NCBI GenBank assembly: GCA_019423005.1 | Contig: JAHZCF010000060.1 | Coordinates: 1 to 35,277, forward strand | Source: Haemophilus sp. | GTDB lineage: Bacteria > Pseudomonadota > Gammaproteobacteria > Enterobacterales > Pasteurellaceae | Direction: 5' to 3' | DNA length: 35,277 nucleotides | Part shown: in pieces, positions 1-7,633 of the stretch | Numbering within the stretch: position 1 is the first letter of the stretch | How the letters are laid out: the number at the start of each line of letters is the position of its first letter | Program-made: the position numbers and the translations under genes | Notes under the pieces: generated by a model | What the model saw: only the letters and a program-made list of their open reading frames with translations | Database searches by the model: none | Told to the model about the DNA's origin: nothing

Positions 1-484
1 GAGCTTCTTCGGCTTTGCGTGCTTCTTCAGCTTTACGAGCTTCTTCAGCTTTGCGAGCTTCTTCGGCTTTGCGAGCTTCTTCAGCTTTGCGAGCTTCTTC
101 GGCTTTACGAGCTTCTTCGGCTTTGCGTGCTTCTTCAGCTTTACGAGCTTCTTCAGCTTTACGTGCTTCTTCGGCTTTGCGAGCTTCTTCAGCTTTGCGT
201 GCTTCTTCAACTTTGCGTGCTTCTTCGGCTTTGCGTGCTTCTTCTGCTTTGCGTGCTTCTTCGGCTTTGCGTGCTTCTTCTGCTTTGCGTGCTTCTTCTG
301 CTTTGCGAGCTTTTTCTGCTTTGCGTGCTTCTTCTGCTTTCTTAGCATCAGTTACTTGCTGACGAGCTTGCTCATTTTTAGCTATTGATTGATTAGAGCT
401 TGGTGTATTAGAACCGCTATTACTCCCACAACCAGTTAAAAAAGCTAATAATGCTGTAGCAAGCATTGTTTTCTTCATGTTCAT
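1..484 (-). CDS. Repeat-rich lipoprotein, N-terminal part (runs off the left edge)
   Basis: Read leftward from the ATG at 484 (MNMKKTMLATALLAFLTGC), this is a typical lipoprotein signal: two lysines, a hydrophobic core and the lipobox LTGC, followed by a Ser/Asn/Thr-rich linker. After about 45 residues the protein becomes a run of the hexapeptide RKAEEA that continues to the window edge with no stop. A purine-rich AAGGA 8 bases before the ATG at 484 favours it over the ATG at 478. The alternating Lys/Arg and Glu with Ala predicts a long, highly charged single alpha-helix or coiled coil, which would act as a rigid spacer from the membrane lipid anchor. The C-terminal domain lies outside the window, so the function is unknown; a surface or periplasm-spanning lipoprotein is an inference. 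Confidence 0.85.
   Translation of the reverse strand, partial: MNMKKTMLATALLAFLTGCGSNSGSNTPSSNQSIAKNEQARQQVTDAKKAEEARKAEKARKAEEARKAEEARKAEEARKAEEARKAEEARKVEEARKAEEARKAEEARKAEEARKAEEARKAEEARKAEEARKAEEARKAEEARKAEEARKAEEARKAEEA
3..344 (-). repeat. 18-bp in-frame tandem repeat, about 19 units (RKAEEA)
   Basis: The unit on the plus strand is GCTTCTTCNGCTTTRCGW, repeated head to tail without a break. Eighteen units run from 3 to 326 and a diverged one from 327 to 344. Most differences fall at third codon positions, so the protein repeat is kept while the DNA drifts. Exceptions are one unit near 201-218 (A to V) and one near 309-326 (E to K). The units nearest the N-terminus (from about 237) share a C-T-G variant, which suggests local duplication. 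Gain or loss of units would change length but keep the reading frame. Confidence 0.95.
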
Positions 485-630
485 ATATGGATTCCTTAAG
501 AAATAAAATATAATAAATGGTTAAAAACCAAGAATATTCTAATTTAAAGCATTTAAACTTGCAACAAAGATAAATATTGTTAATTGATAAATTACGAAAG
601 ATATTAATCTATATCTATAAAATTAATAAA

Positions 631-655
631 AGACCGCACTTTTAAGGTGCGGTCT
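631..655. terminator. Uptake-signal hairpin terminator
   Basis: AGACCGCAC (631-639) pairs with GTGCGGTCT (647-655) around a 7-base loop. On the minus strand a short T-run follows, so it would end the DUF3290-DUF421 transcript just past its stop codon at 659. The left arm is a perfect uptake signal. Confidence 0.7.
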
Positions 656-658
656 CTT

Positions 659-1294
659 TTATTTGTTTTCATATACATGTGCCACTAACTGACCATTCAA
701 GTATTCGCCAATATACACTTGCTCAATCGTTATGTTCTGTTTTTCTAACTCAGCTTTAACCCATTCTTCATCACGATCAATAATTTCTAAAACATCATCA
801 TCTAATTGTCCATCAATAATTAATGGATAACGTAAATCATCATCACCGTATCGAATAATCGAAAGTTGTCCATTTTGTTCAAATACCGCACGTTTAACCG
901 TTTTGATTTCATAAATACCGGCAGCACGTAATTTAAACATGAGGTCATTAGCAGTAATACTGTTTTTCATACATTCAGCAGTTTTTACCTTGCCGTTTGA
1001 AATCACCCAAACAGGTTTACCATCAATCAACGATTTAACTAATTTGTTATGATTTTTGATAAAACGGAGGGTAAAAACCAATAATGTCCAAAGCACGAGC
1101 ACGAGAGAGAACTGGAATACCCCAATACTATCGCTATAAATCACACCACCAATAATGCCACCTAGCACATAGTTTTGTACCTGATCCATCGCGGAGGTCG
1201 GTGCAAGGTTACCTTTTCCCATTAAGTTAATTTGGAGTACCAGTCCAATAATACCCATGGCCAATTTCAAGCCTAATAATGTGTAGCCATCCAT
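659..1294 (-). CDS. DUF421 (YetF-type) membrane protein
   Basis: This 211-residue protein has three hydrophobic segments in roughly its first 85 residues and then a soluble domain. The sequence around GKPVWVISNGKV, followed by an acidic/hydrophobic pattern ending in a beta-strand-rich tail, matches the C-terminal domain of the DUF421/YetF family. The biochemical role of the family is not established. The start overlaps the stop of the upstream gene by one base (TAATG) behind a strong GGAGG, so the two genes are translationally coupled. That pairing with a DUF3290 gene supports the call. Family confidence is good; function is unknown. Confidence 0.75.
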   Translation of the reverse strand: MDGYTLLGLKLAMGIIGLVLQINLMGKGNLAPTSAMDQVQNYVLGGIIGGVIYSDSIGVFQFSLVLVLWTLLVFTLRFIKNHNKLVKSLIDGKPVWVISNGKVKTAECMKNSITANDLMFKLRAAGIYEIKTVKRAVFEQNGQLSIIRYGDDDLRYPLIIDGQLDDDVLEIIDRDEEWVKAELEKQNITIEQVYIGEYLNGQLVAHVYENK

Positions 1295-1749
1295 TATTTA
1301 TCCTCCTTATCAATCACAGTAACATTAGGGTTTACTAAGTTAATTGGGGATAAGGTATACGCTGAAAAATCATTATTAAAATGGACTTCGAAATACTGAT
1401 CCCGAATATTTAAAATCATGCCGTTCATTAATGTACGGCTATTGGTACGAATATCTTCTTTCTGTAAATTTTGACTATCTTTCACCGAATTTAAAAATGT
1501 CACCACGCTAGAGATATCAGCTGCATAGACTTCATTTTGCTCATATTGCTTATATTGCACACCGAGCAAGAAAATAATTAATAAAAGAAAGATAATACTG
1601 AGATCGCGATATTTGGTTTGTAACCGATGACGTAAATATAAGCTTGTCACCACAAGCAATGCACCTAACGAGACAAAAATGGCGATATATTTAAAATAAC
1701 CTTCAAAAGACATCGCATTTTCTAAAAAAGCAAAAGAGAAAAAAGACAT
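1294..1749 (-). CDS. DUF3290 membrane protein
   Basis: This 151-residue protein has two transmembrane segments (about residues 19-40 and 50-66) with a short basic loop between them, then a C-terminal region of about 80 residues likely outside the membrane. The length, two-helix plan and position directly upstream of a DUF421 gene fit the DUF3290 family, which is typically found in such pairs. It is the first gene of a two-gene operon transcribed leftward from the divergent region in front of nudC. No catalytic motif is visible, and its job is unknown. Confidence 0.7.
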   Translation of the reverse strand: MSFFSFAFLENAMSFEGYFKYIAIFVSLGALLVVTSLYLRHRLQTKYRDLSIIFLLLIIFLLGVQYKQYEQNEVYAADISSVVTFLNSVKDSQNLQKEDIRTNSRTLMNGMILNIRDQYFEVHFNNDFSAYTLSPINLVNPNVTVIDKEDK

Positions 1750-1859
1750 TTGTCATTCCTAATTTTAAAGAGAAAAACAGGTTGCTACTGTAGCACAACG
1801 AAAACTGACTAGCTATTTTTATCACAGAAATTAAATTCGTTTTTCCGAAAAATCCCTTT

Positions 1860-1865
1860 TATAAT
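1860..1865 (+). promoter_or_regulatory. -10 element of nudC promoter
   Basis: A perfect TATAAT lies at 1860-1865; the -35 is poor (TTCGTT at 1836-1841, 18-base spacer). Transcription would begin near 1872, so the ATG at 1864 inside this box cannot be the nudC start and the ATG at 1897 is preferred. Confidence 0.45.
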
Positions 1866-1896
1866 GACCGCACTTTTGAAACAAAAAGAGAAAAAT

Positions 1897-2691
1897 ATGA
1901 AAGCAATTCAGCCCGAAGATCAGGGATATTGGCTGTTCACCAAAGGATCGATGATTTATTGGCAGGAAAATGATCTGCCTTTCGGATCAGCAAAGGAACT
2001 CGGCCTCACAACACAAAAAGCAATGTTGCTCGGGAAATGGAAATCACAACCTTTATGGCTTGTGGCAGAAAATGATCAAGATGAACGAGAATACCTTTCC
2101 TTACGGAGTTTGTTGTCCTTACCGAGTGAAGATTTTCATTTGTTAAGCCGAGGCGTGGAAATCAATCATTTTTTGAAAACTCACCAATTCTGCGGAAAGT
2201 GCGGTCAAAAAGCGGAACAAACTCACGATGAGCTTGCGGTTCAATGTACAAGTTGCGGCTATCGTACTTATCCGGTTATTTGCCCTTCGATTATTGTCGC
2301 CGTTCGCCGTGGTACAGAGATTTTATTAGCCAACCATAAACGCCATTACACGCCTGGCAAAGCGGGGATGTACACCACGCTAGCTGGTTTTGTGGAAGTG
2401 GGCGAAACCTTTGAAGATGCGGTTCGCCGCGAAGTGTTTGAAGAAACCGGTATTCGCATTAAAAATATTCGCTATTTCGGTAGCCAACCTTGGGCATTCC
2501 CTAATTCACAAATGGTGGGCTTTTTAGCTGATTACGACAGCGGAGAAATTCAACTGCAAGAAACAGAACTGCATGATGCACAATGGTTTTCTAGCACTGC
2601 CCCCTTGCCAGAATTACCACCAACAGGTACTATCGCACTCAAATTAATTAATGCTACGCTTGAGCTTTGCAAAGCGGAACAAAATAAATAA
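1897..2691 (+). CDS. nudC: NAD(H)/NADH pyrophosphatase (RNA-decapping Nudix hydrolase)
   Basis: NudC splits NAD(H) into NMN(H) and AMP and in E. coli also removes NAD caps from RNA. The 264-residue product shows a four-cysteine zinc ribbon (C99, C102, C117, C120), a complete Nudix box beginning at G164 (GX5EX7REVFEETG) and the SQPWAFPNS motif that marks the NADH pyrophosphatase branch. An in-frame ATG at 1864 would add 11 residues, but it lies in a -10 box and its first codons are just an uptake signal, so I chose 1897 behind AAAGAG. The gene is followed after 10 bases by hemE, the same order as in E. coli. Confidence 0.93.
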   Translation: MKAIQPEDQGYWLFTKGSMIYWQENDLPFGSAKELGLTTQKAMLLGKWKSQPLWLVAENDQDEREYLSLRSLLSLPSEDFHLLSRGVEINHFLKTHQFCGKCGQKAEQTHDELAVQCTSCGYRTYPVICPSIIVAVRRGTEILLANHKRHYTPGKAGMYTTLAGFVEVGETFEDAVRREVFEETGIRIKNIRYFGSQPWAFPNSQMVGFLADYDSGEIQLQETELHDAQWFSSTAPLPELPPTGTIALKLINATLELCKAEQNK

Positions 2692-2701
2692 AGGAAAGTC
2701 C

Positions 2702-3766
2702 ATGTCTGAATTAAAAAATGATCGTTATTTAAAAGCCTTATTACGTGAACCTGTGGATATGACCCCCGTATGGATGATGCGCCAAGCGGGACGCTATTTG
2801 CCTGAATATAAAGCAACACGTGCAGAAGCGGGCGATTTTATGTCTCTTTGCCGTAATGCGGATTTAGCTTGCGAAGTCACCTTACAGCCACTTCGTCGCT
2901 ATGCTTTAGACGCTGCCATTTTGTTCTCAGATATTTTAACTATTCCTGATGCAATGGGCTTAGGCTTAAGTTTTGGTGCTGGTGAAGGCCCGAAATTTGC
3001 TCATCCAATTAAAAATAAAAGTGCGGTCGAAAATTTACCGATTCCTGACCCTGAAGGCGAACTTCAATATGTGATGAATGCGGTGCGCACAATTCGTCGC
3101 GAACTAAAAGGCGAAGTGCCACTGATTGGTTTCTCTGGTAGCCCGTGGACACTGGCAACGTATATGGTTGAAGGTGGTAGCAGCAAAACCTTCAATAAAA
3201 TCAAAAAAATGATGTATGCCGAACCGCAAACCTTACATCTTTTATTAGATAAAGTAGCGGATTCCGTGATCTTATACTTAAACGCTCAAATCAAAGCGGG
3301 TGCACAAGCGGTTATGGTGTTTGATACCTGGGGCGGTGTGTTAGGTCATCGTGAATATTTAGACTTCTCTCTGCAATATATGCATAAAATCGTTGATGGC
3401 TTAATTCGTGAACACGATGGTCGTAAAGTACCGGTAACCTTATTTACTAAAGGCGGCGGGTTATGGTTAGAAGCCATGGCTAATACAGGCTGTGATGCAC
3501 TCGGATTAGACTGGACAGTTAATTTGGCTGATGCGAAAGCGCGTGTGGGCCATAAAGTGGCACTACAAGGCAATATGGATCCAAGCGTGTTATATGCACC
3601 AGCAGAGCGTATTGAGCAAGAAGTGCAGTCAATTTTAGCTGATTTTGGACAAGGCAGTGGCCATGTATTTAACTTAGGTCATGGAATCCACCAAGATGTG
3701 CCAGAAAGTGCACCAAAAATCTTCGTGGATGCCATTCATGAATTCTCAAAAGCCTATCATAAATAA
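2702..3766 (+). CDS. hemE: Uroporphyrinogen decarboxylase
   Basis: HemE removes the four acetate carboxyls of uroporphyrinogen III to give coproporphyrinogen III in heme and siroheme precursor supply. The 354-residue product has the family signatures PVWMMRQAGRYLPEY near the N-terminus (substrate-binding Arg region) and GFSGSPWTLATYM mid-protein, and ends with the conserved FNLGHGI segment. The ATG at 2702 follows AAGGAAAG; an open frame extends 17 codons further upstream into the nudC end but has no ribosome site. It is cotranscribed with nudC and yjaG. A heme-synthesis gene is of note because some Haemophilus need exogenous heme; presence of hemE alone does not show a full pathway. Confidence 0.96.
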   Translation: MSELKNDRYLKALLREPVDMTPVWMMRQAGRYLPEYKATRAEAGDFMSLCRNADLACEVTLQPLRRYALDAAILFSDILTIPDAMGLGLSFGAGEGPKFAHPIKNKSAVENLPIPDPEGELQYVMNAVRTIRRELKGEVPLIGFSGSPWTLATYMVEGGSSKTFNKIKKMMYAEPQTLHLLLDKVADSVILYLNAQIKAGAQAVMVFDTWGGVLGHREYLDFSLQYMHKIVDGLIREHDGRKVPVTLFTKGGGLWLEAMANTGCDALGLDWTVNLADAKARVGHKVALQGNMDPSVLYAPAERIEQEVQSILADFGQGSGHVFNLGHGIHQDVPESAPKIFVDAIHEFSKAYHK

Positions 3767-3777
3767 GCGAGAAAAAA

Positions 3778-4368
3778 ATGCGAAATCCAATTCACAAGCG
3801 CCTCGAAAATGTTGAAAGCTGGCAACATCTGACCTTTATGGCTTGCTTATGCGAACGCATGGCACCGAACTTTGCCCTGTTTTGTCAAATGACCGAACAG
3901 GAGCAAGCAGAAAAGACCTATCACAACATTTTAAACTTAGTGTGGGAATTTCTAACCGTTAAAGGGGCGAAAATCAATTTCGAAAACCAATTAGAGAAGC
4001 TCGAAGAGATTATTCCTGATGTGAATGATTATGACTTCTTTGGTGTGGTACCCGCTCTCGATGCTTGTGAAGCGTTAGGTGAATTATTGCATGCAATTAT
4101 CGCAGGTGAGACCCTAGAAAAAGCGATTCAAATCAGCCAAATTTCGTTAGGTACGATTTGTTCTTTATTAGAGACACAAGAAAATCGTGATCTTTCTGAG
4201 AGCGAACTAAAAAGCCGTGAAGAAATTGAAGAAGAACTTGACCTTCAATGGCAAATCTATCGCTTACTCAAAGACTGTGAAAAACGCGATGTAGACCTGA
4301 TTTTATCCCTCCGAAATGAGATCAAACAGGAGGGAATCTCCAATATTGGTATAAAAATTGAGCAATAA
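3778..4368 (+). CDS. yjaG: YjaG-family protein (DUF416)
   Basis: A 196-residue soluble, acidic, mostly helical protein with no signal peptide or membrane segment. The start NPIHKRLENVESWQHLTFMACLCERM and the DFFGVVPALDACEAL segment match the DUF416/YjaG family, whose function is not known. It sits 11 bases after hemE and 136 bases before hupA, the same hemE-yjaG-hupA order as in E. coli (where nfi intervenes), which supports orthology. The C-terminal half is rich in Glu/Lys and likely helical. Confidence 0.85.
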   Translation: MRNPIHKRLENVESWQHLTFMACLCERMAPNFALFCQMTEQEQAEKTYHNILNLVWEFLTVKGAKINFENQLEKLEEIIPDVNDYDFFGVVPALDACEALGELLHAIIAGETLEKAIQISQISLGTICSLLETQENRDLSESELKSREEIEEELDLQWQIYRLLKDCEKRDVDLILSLRNEIKQEGISNIGIKIEQ

Positions 4369-4384
4369 CGTGAGATTTATCACA
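4369..4384. promoter_or_regulatory. CRP-like site upstream of hupA
   Basis: CGTGAGATTTATCACA matches the CRP core TGTGA-N6-TCACA at nine of ten positions, with A/T-rich flanks as in strong sites. It begins immediately after the yjaG stop codon and lies about 120 bases before hupA. Candidate -35/-10 elements downstream (TTGCAA at 4389-4394, TAGAAA at 4412-4417) are weak. E. coli hupA is known to be CRP-responsive, which makes a functional site plausible. Confidence 0.6.
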
Positions 4385-4504
4385 ATTTTTGCAAATCGTG
4401 CTTTTATTTCCTAGAAAGTTAGATTATCCTTTCTTAAGCCATAGTTGGTTACAGGCCTCTTACTTAACAGAGTCAAATTTTAATTTAACAAAAGGTACAA
4501 ATTT

Positions 4505-4777
4505 ATGAACAAAACAGATTTAATCGATGCAATTGCAAGTGCTGCTGAATTAAATAAAAAACAAGCTAAAGCTGCATTAGAAGCTACTTTAGCTGCTATC
4601 ACTGGTAGCCTTAAAAAAGGTGAACCTGTTCAATTAATCGGTTTCGGTACATTTAAAGTAAATAAACGTGCAGCTCGTACTGGACGTAACCCACAAACTG
4701 GTGCGGAAATCAAAATCGCAGCATCTAAAGTTCCTGCATTCGTATCTGGTAAAGCATTAAAAGACGCAATCAAATAA
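4505..4777 (+). CDS. hupA: DNA-binding protein HU, alpha-type
   Basis: This 90-residue protein is the full length of HU. It starts MNKTDLIDAIA, has the helical dimerisation half, the GFGTFKV turn, and the beta-arm segment RTGRNPQTG whose proline inserts between base pairs. HU bends and compacts DNA in the nucleoid. It has its own 136-base leader with a CRP-like site and is followed by a strong terminator, so it is at least partly transcribed separately from hemE-yjaG. Codon choice (many GCA, GTA, AAA) looks like that of a highly expressed gene. Confidence 0.97.
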   Translation: MNKTDLIDAIASAAELNKKQAKAALEATLAAITGSLKKGEPVQLIGFGTFKVNKRAARTGRNPQTGAEIKIAASKVPAFVSGKALKDAIK

Positions 4778-4802
4778 TTTGTCTTAAAACGGACTTTAAT
4801 TG

Positions 4803-4822
4803 AACCCTGCTTTGTCAGGGTT
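4803..4822 (+). terminator. Rho-independent terminator of hupA
   Basis: AACCCTG (4803-4809) pairs with CAGGGTT (4816-4822), loop CTTTGT, followed directly by a T-run. It lies 25 bases after the hupA stop. Confidence 0.9.
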
Positions 4823-4843
4823 TTTTGTTGCCTAAATTTTAGC

Positions 4844-4871
4844 TTTACAATCATCATTTTGCTTATATAAT
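4844..4871 (+). promoter_or_regulatory. Promoter of the DeoR-family gene
   Basis: TTTACA (4844-4849), 16-base spacer and TATAAT (4866-4871) make a near-consensus sigma-70 promoter 33 bases before the start codon, just after the hupA terminator. Confidence 0.7.
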
Positions 4872-4896
4872 TCCGAACCGAAACTTATTACGGAAT
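4870..4896. promoter_or_regulatory. Inverted repeat in the deoR-type leader
   Basis: ATTCCG (4870-4875) and CGGAAT (4891-4896) are perfect inverted 6-mers 15 bases apart. The left arm touches the -10 box and the right arm is the ribosome-binding stretch in front of the ATG at 4904. It could be an operator for the encoded repressor or a hairpin that hides the ribosome site. Confidence 0.35.
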
Positions 4897-4903
4897 ATAA
4901 ATA

Positions 4904-5686
4904 ATGAAACGAAACATTCAACACCGAAATACCCAACAACGCAGACATGCCATCATGCAACTTCTGCAGGAACAAGGTGAAGTCAGTGTAGAACAGCTAG
5001 TACAGTTATTTGACACCTCTGAAGTGACGATTCGAAAAGATCTCACTGCATTAGAAAGTAATGGTTTCCTTCTTCGTAAATACGGTGGTGCAATTTTAAT
5101 GCCACAAGAAATCATCGAAGAAGAACAAGATGATGAACTTTCGCAACGAAAGTTAGTCTTAGCAAAGGCTGCCGCAGAACGTATTCGTGATCACAACCGC
5201 ATTATTGTGGATAGTGGCAGCACAACCGCCGCCTTGATTAAACAACTTAATCGCAAGCAAGGCTTGGTTGTGATGACGAATTCGCTTTCGGTGGCCACCG
5301 CATTACATTCACTCGAAAATGAACCGACGCTCTTAATGACGGGAGGCACTTGGGACACACGTTCCGAATCCTTCCAAGGCAATATTGCCGAGCAAGTGCT
5401 ACGTTCTTATGATTTTGACCAATTATTTATTGGTGCCGATGGCATTGATTTAGAACGTGGTACAACAACATTTAATGAGCTGGTTCGCTTAAGCCAAGTG
5501 ATGGCTGAAGTGTCTCGTGAAGTGATTGTGATGGTGGAATCACAAAAAATTGGCAGAAAAATGCCAAATGTGGAATTAACCTGGCAGCAAATTGATGTAC
5601 TGATTACCGATAACAAATTATCTCAGGCCGACAAAGAAGCCATAATGGCGCAAGGCGTAGAAGTAATTTGTGTAGACGTGGCATAA
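4904..5686 (+). CDS. DeoR-family transcriptional regulator next to glmS
   Basis: A 260-residue repressor of the DeoR/GlpR family. The N-terminus carries the helix-turn-helix (about residues 28-51, VSVEQLVQLFDTSEVTIRKDL) and the family signature continuing to GFLLRKYGGA. The C-terminal sugar-phosphate sensor has IIVDSGSTTAALI, VMTNSL and LFIGADGIDLERGTTTFNE. The last resembles SrlR/AgaR-type members, so the ligand is probably a phosphorylated sugar or amino sugar. It lies 50 bases upstream of glmS on the same strand with no terminator between, so control of glmS by glucosamine-6-phosphate or a related sugar is a reasonable inference. The exact ortholog is not clear, so I give no symbol. Confidence 0.85.
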   Translation: MKRNIQHRNTQQRRHAIMQLLQEQGEVSVEQLVQLFDTSEVTIRKDLTALESNGFLLRKYGGAILMPQEIIEEEQDDELSQRKLVLAKAAAERIRDHNRIIVDSGSTTAALIKQLNRKQGLVVMTNSLSVATALHSLENEPTLLMTGGTWDTRSESFQGNIAEQVLRSYDFDQLFIGADGIDLERGTTTFNELVRLSQVMAEVSREVIVMVESQKIGRKMPNVELTWQQIDVLITDNKLSQADKEAIMAQGVEVICVDVA

Positions 5687-5736
5687 AGTGCGGTCAGAAA
5701 AACAAGACTTTTAATTTTAGTAAATAAGGAAAAACT

Positions 5737-7569
5737 ATGTGTGGTATTGTTGGTGCGGTAGCACAACGTGATGTAGCAGAAATTTTAATTAATGGTTTAC
5801 ACCGCTTAGAGTATCGTGGTTATGACTCTGCAGGTGTTGCTGTCGTGGATCCAAACCATGAATTACACCGCGTGCGCTGCTTAGGTAAAGTAAAAGCCCT
5901 TGATGAAGCCGTTGCAGTAAAACCATTAATCGGTGGTACAGGGATTGCTCACACGCGTTGGGCAACTCATGGTGAACCGTCTGAAGCTAATGCTCATCCG
6001 CATACTTCAGGTAACTTTGCTGTCGTCCATAACGGTATCATCGAAAATCACGAAGAATTACGTGAATTACTTAAATCACGTGGTTATGTGTTTAATTCTC
6101 AAACCGATACCGAAGTAATTGCACACCTTGTTAACTGGGAAATGCGTACAGCCTCAAATCTTCTTGAAGCAGTACAAAAAACCGTAAAACAACTTACTGG
6201 TGCATATGGTATGGTTGTACTAGATCGTGAGCATCCAGAACATTTAGTGGCCGCTCGTTCAGGTAGCCCATTAGTGATTGGTTTAGGAATTGGTGAAAAC
6301 TTCCTGGCATCTGACCAACTTGCGCTCTTAAGCGTAACTCGTCGTTTCATCTATTTAGAGGAAGGCGATATCGCAGAAATCACACGTCGTACCGTGGATA
6401 TTTACGATGCCAATGGTCAAAAAGTAGAACGTGAAGTGCACGAATCTAACCTTGAAAATGATGCGGCAGAAAAAGGTAAATTCCGCCATTTCATGCAAAA
6501 AGAAATCTATGAGCAACCAAATGCATTAATCAACACCATGGAAGGTCGTATCCTTCACAATAACGTGATTGTGGATGCTATTGGTAATGGCGCAGCTGAA
6601 ATTTTAGAAAAAGTTGAACACATTCAAATCGTGGCTTGTGGTACCTCATATAATGCAGGGATGACTGCTCGTTACTGGTTTGAAGCACTTGCTGGCGTGA
6701 GCTGTGATGTCGAAATCGCGTCTGAATTCCGCTATCGCAAATTTGTCACTCGCCCAAATAGCTTGTTAGTGACTATTTCTCAATCAGGTGAAACGGCGGA
6801 TACCCTTGCAGCACTTCGTCTTGCAAAAGAAAAAGGTTACATGGCAGCCTTAACGATCTGTAACGTATCAAGTTCATCTTTAGTACGAGAATCGGATCTT
6901 GCATTCATGACTCGTGCAGGCGTTGAAGTCGGTGTGGCATCAACCAAAGCCTTTACCACTCAGTTAGCAGCATTATTAATGTTGGTGACCGCGATTGGTA
7001 AAGTAAAAGGCAATATCTCAAACGAACAAGAAGTGGAAATTGTAAAAGCGTTACAATCACTTCCAGCTGAAGTTGAAAAAGCCCTTGCATTTGATAAAGA
7101 CATCGAAGCGTTAGCAGAAGATTTTGCCGAGAAAAATCATGCGCTTTTCTTAGGTCGTGGTGAGTTCTACCCTATCGCTATGGAAGCTTCATTGAAATTA
7201 AAAGAAATTTCTTATATTCATGCTGAAGCTTATGCGGCGGGTGAATTAAAACATGGTCCACTCGCCTTAATCGATGCAGATATGCCGGTTATCGTGGTTG
7301 CACCAAACAATGAATTGCTTGAAAAAGTGAAATCAAACATTGAAGAGGTACGCGCACGTGGTGGTCAGCTTTATGTGTTCGCTGATAAAGAAGCGGGCTT
7401 CACACCAAGCGAAGGCATGAAAATCATCACCATGCCAAAAGTGAATGAAATTATTGCACCAATTTTCTACACCGTTCCAATGCAATTATTGTCATACCAT
7501 GTGGCATTAATTAAAGGAACCGACGTGGACCAACCTCGTAACTTAGCTAAATCGGTAACGGTAGAATAA
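5737..7569 (+). CDS. glmS: Glutamine--fructose-6-phosphate aminotransferase (isomerizing)
   Basis: GlmS makes glucosamine-6-phosphate from fructose-6-phosphate and glutamine, the entry step to UDP-GlcNAc for peptidoglycan and lipopolysaccharide. The 610-residue product is full length: Cys2 after Met1 is the glutaminase nucleophile (MCGIVGA), followed by YRGYDSAG, THGEPSEANAHPH and two SIS isomerase domains (SQSGETADT, then ASTKAF, and HAEAYAAGELKHGPLALI), ending in the conserved KSVTVE. The ATG follows AAGGA. No glmS ribozyme can be recognised in the 50-base leader, as expected for a gamma-proteobacterium. Confidence 0.98.
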   Translation: MCGIVGAVAQRDVAEILINGLHRLEYRGYDSAGVAVVDPNHELHRVRCLGKVKALDEAVAVKPLIGGTGIAHTRWATHGEPSEANAHPHTSGNFAVVHNGIIENHEELRELLKSRGYVFNSQTDTEVIAHLVNWEMRTASNLLEAVQKTVKQLTGAYGMVVLDREHPEHLVAARSGSPLVIGLGIGENFLASDQLALLSVTRRFIYLEEGDIAEITRRTVDIYDANGQKVEREVHESNLENDAAEKGKFRHFMQKEIYEQPNALINTMEGRILHNNVIVDAIGNGAAEILEKVEHIQIVACGTSYNAGMTARYWFEALAGVSCDVEIASEFRYRKFVTRPNSLLVTISQSGETADTLAALRLAKEKGYMAALTICNVSSSSLVRESDLAFMTRAGVEVGVASTKAFTTQLAALLMLVTAIGKVKGNISNEQEVEIVKALQSLPAEVEKALAFDKDIEALAEDFAEKNHALFLGRGEFYPIAMEASLKLKEISYIHAEAYAAGELKHGPLALIDADMPVIVVAPNNELLEKVKSNIEEVRARGGQLYVFADKEAGFTPSEGMKIITMPKVNEIIAPIFYTVPMQLLSYHVALIKGTDVDQPRNLAKSVTVE

Positions 7570-7601
7570 AGTGCGGTTGAAAATTAGCACGTTTTAATAC
7601 A

Positions 7602-7631
7602 AAAAAGCACAGGTTTAATCCTGTGCTTTTT
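7602..7631. terminator. Bidirectional terminator between glmS and lpxH
   Basis: AAAAAGCACAGG (7602-7613) pairs with CCTGTGCTTTTT (7620-7631) around TTTAAT. A-run and T-run on the two sides allow it to stop transcription from both converging genes. Confidence 0.92.
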
Positions 7632-7633
7632 GT

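Noticed and set aside
15..362. Plus-strand open frames across the left-end repeat, and a CRISPR-like look
   Set aside because: The repeats are contiguous 18-mers without spacers, and the minus strand gives a lipoprotein signal, lipobox and ribosome site; the plus frames are mirror images of that gene.
1864..1896. Upstream ATG for nudC
   Set aside because: It lies inside the TATAAT box, and its codons are an uptake signal; the ATG at 1897 has the better ribosome site and family length.
5687..5736. glmS ribozyme/riboswitch
   Set aside because: The leader is 50 bases with an uptake signal and no recognisable ribozyme core, and that ribozyme is typical of Gram-positive bacteria.
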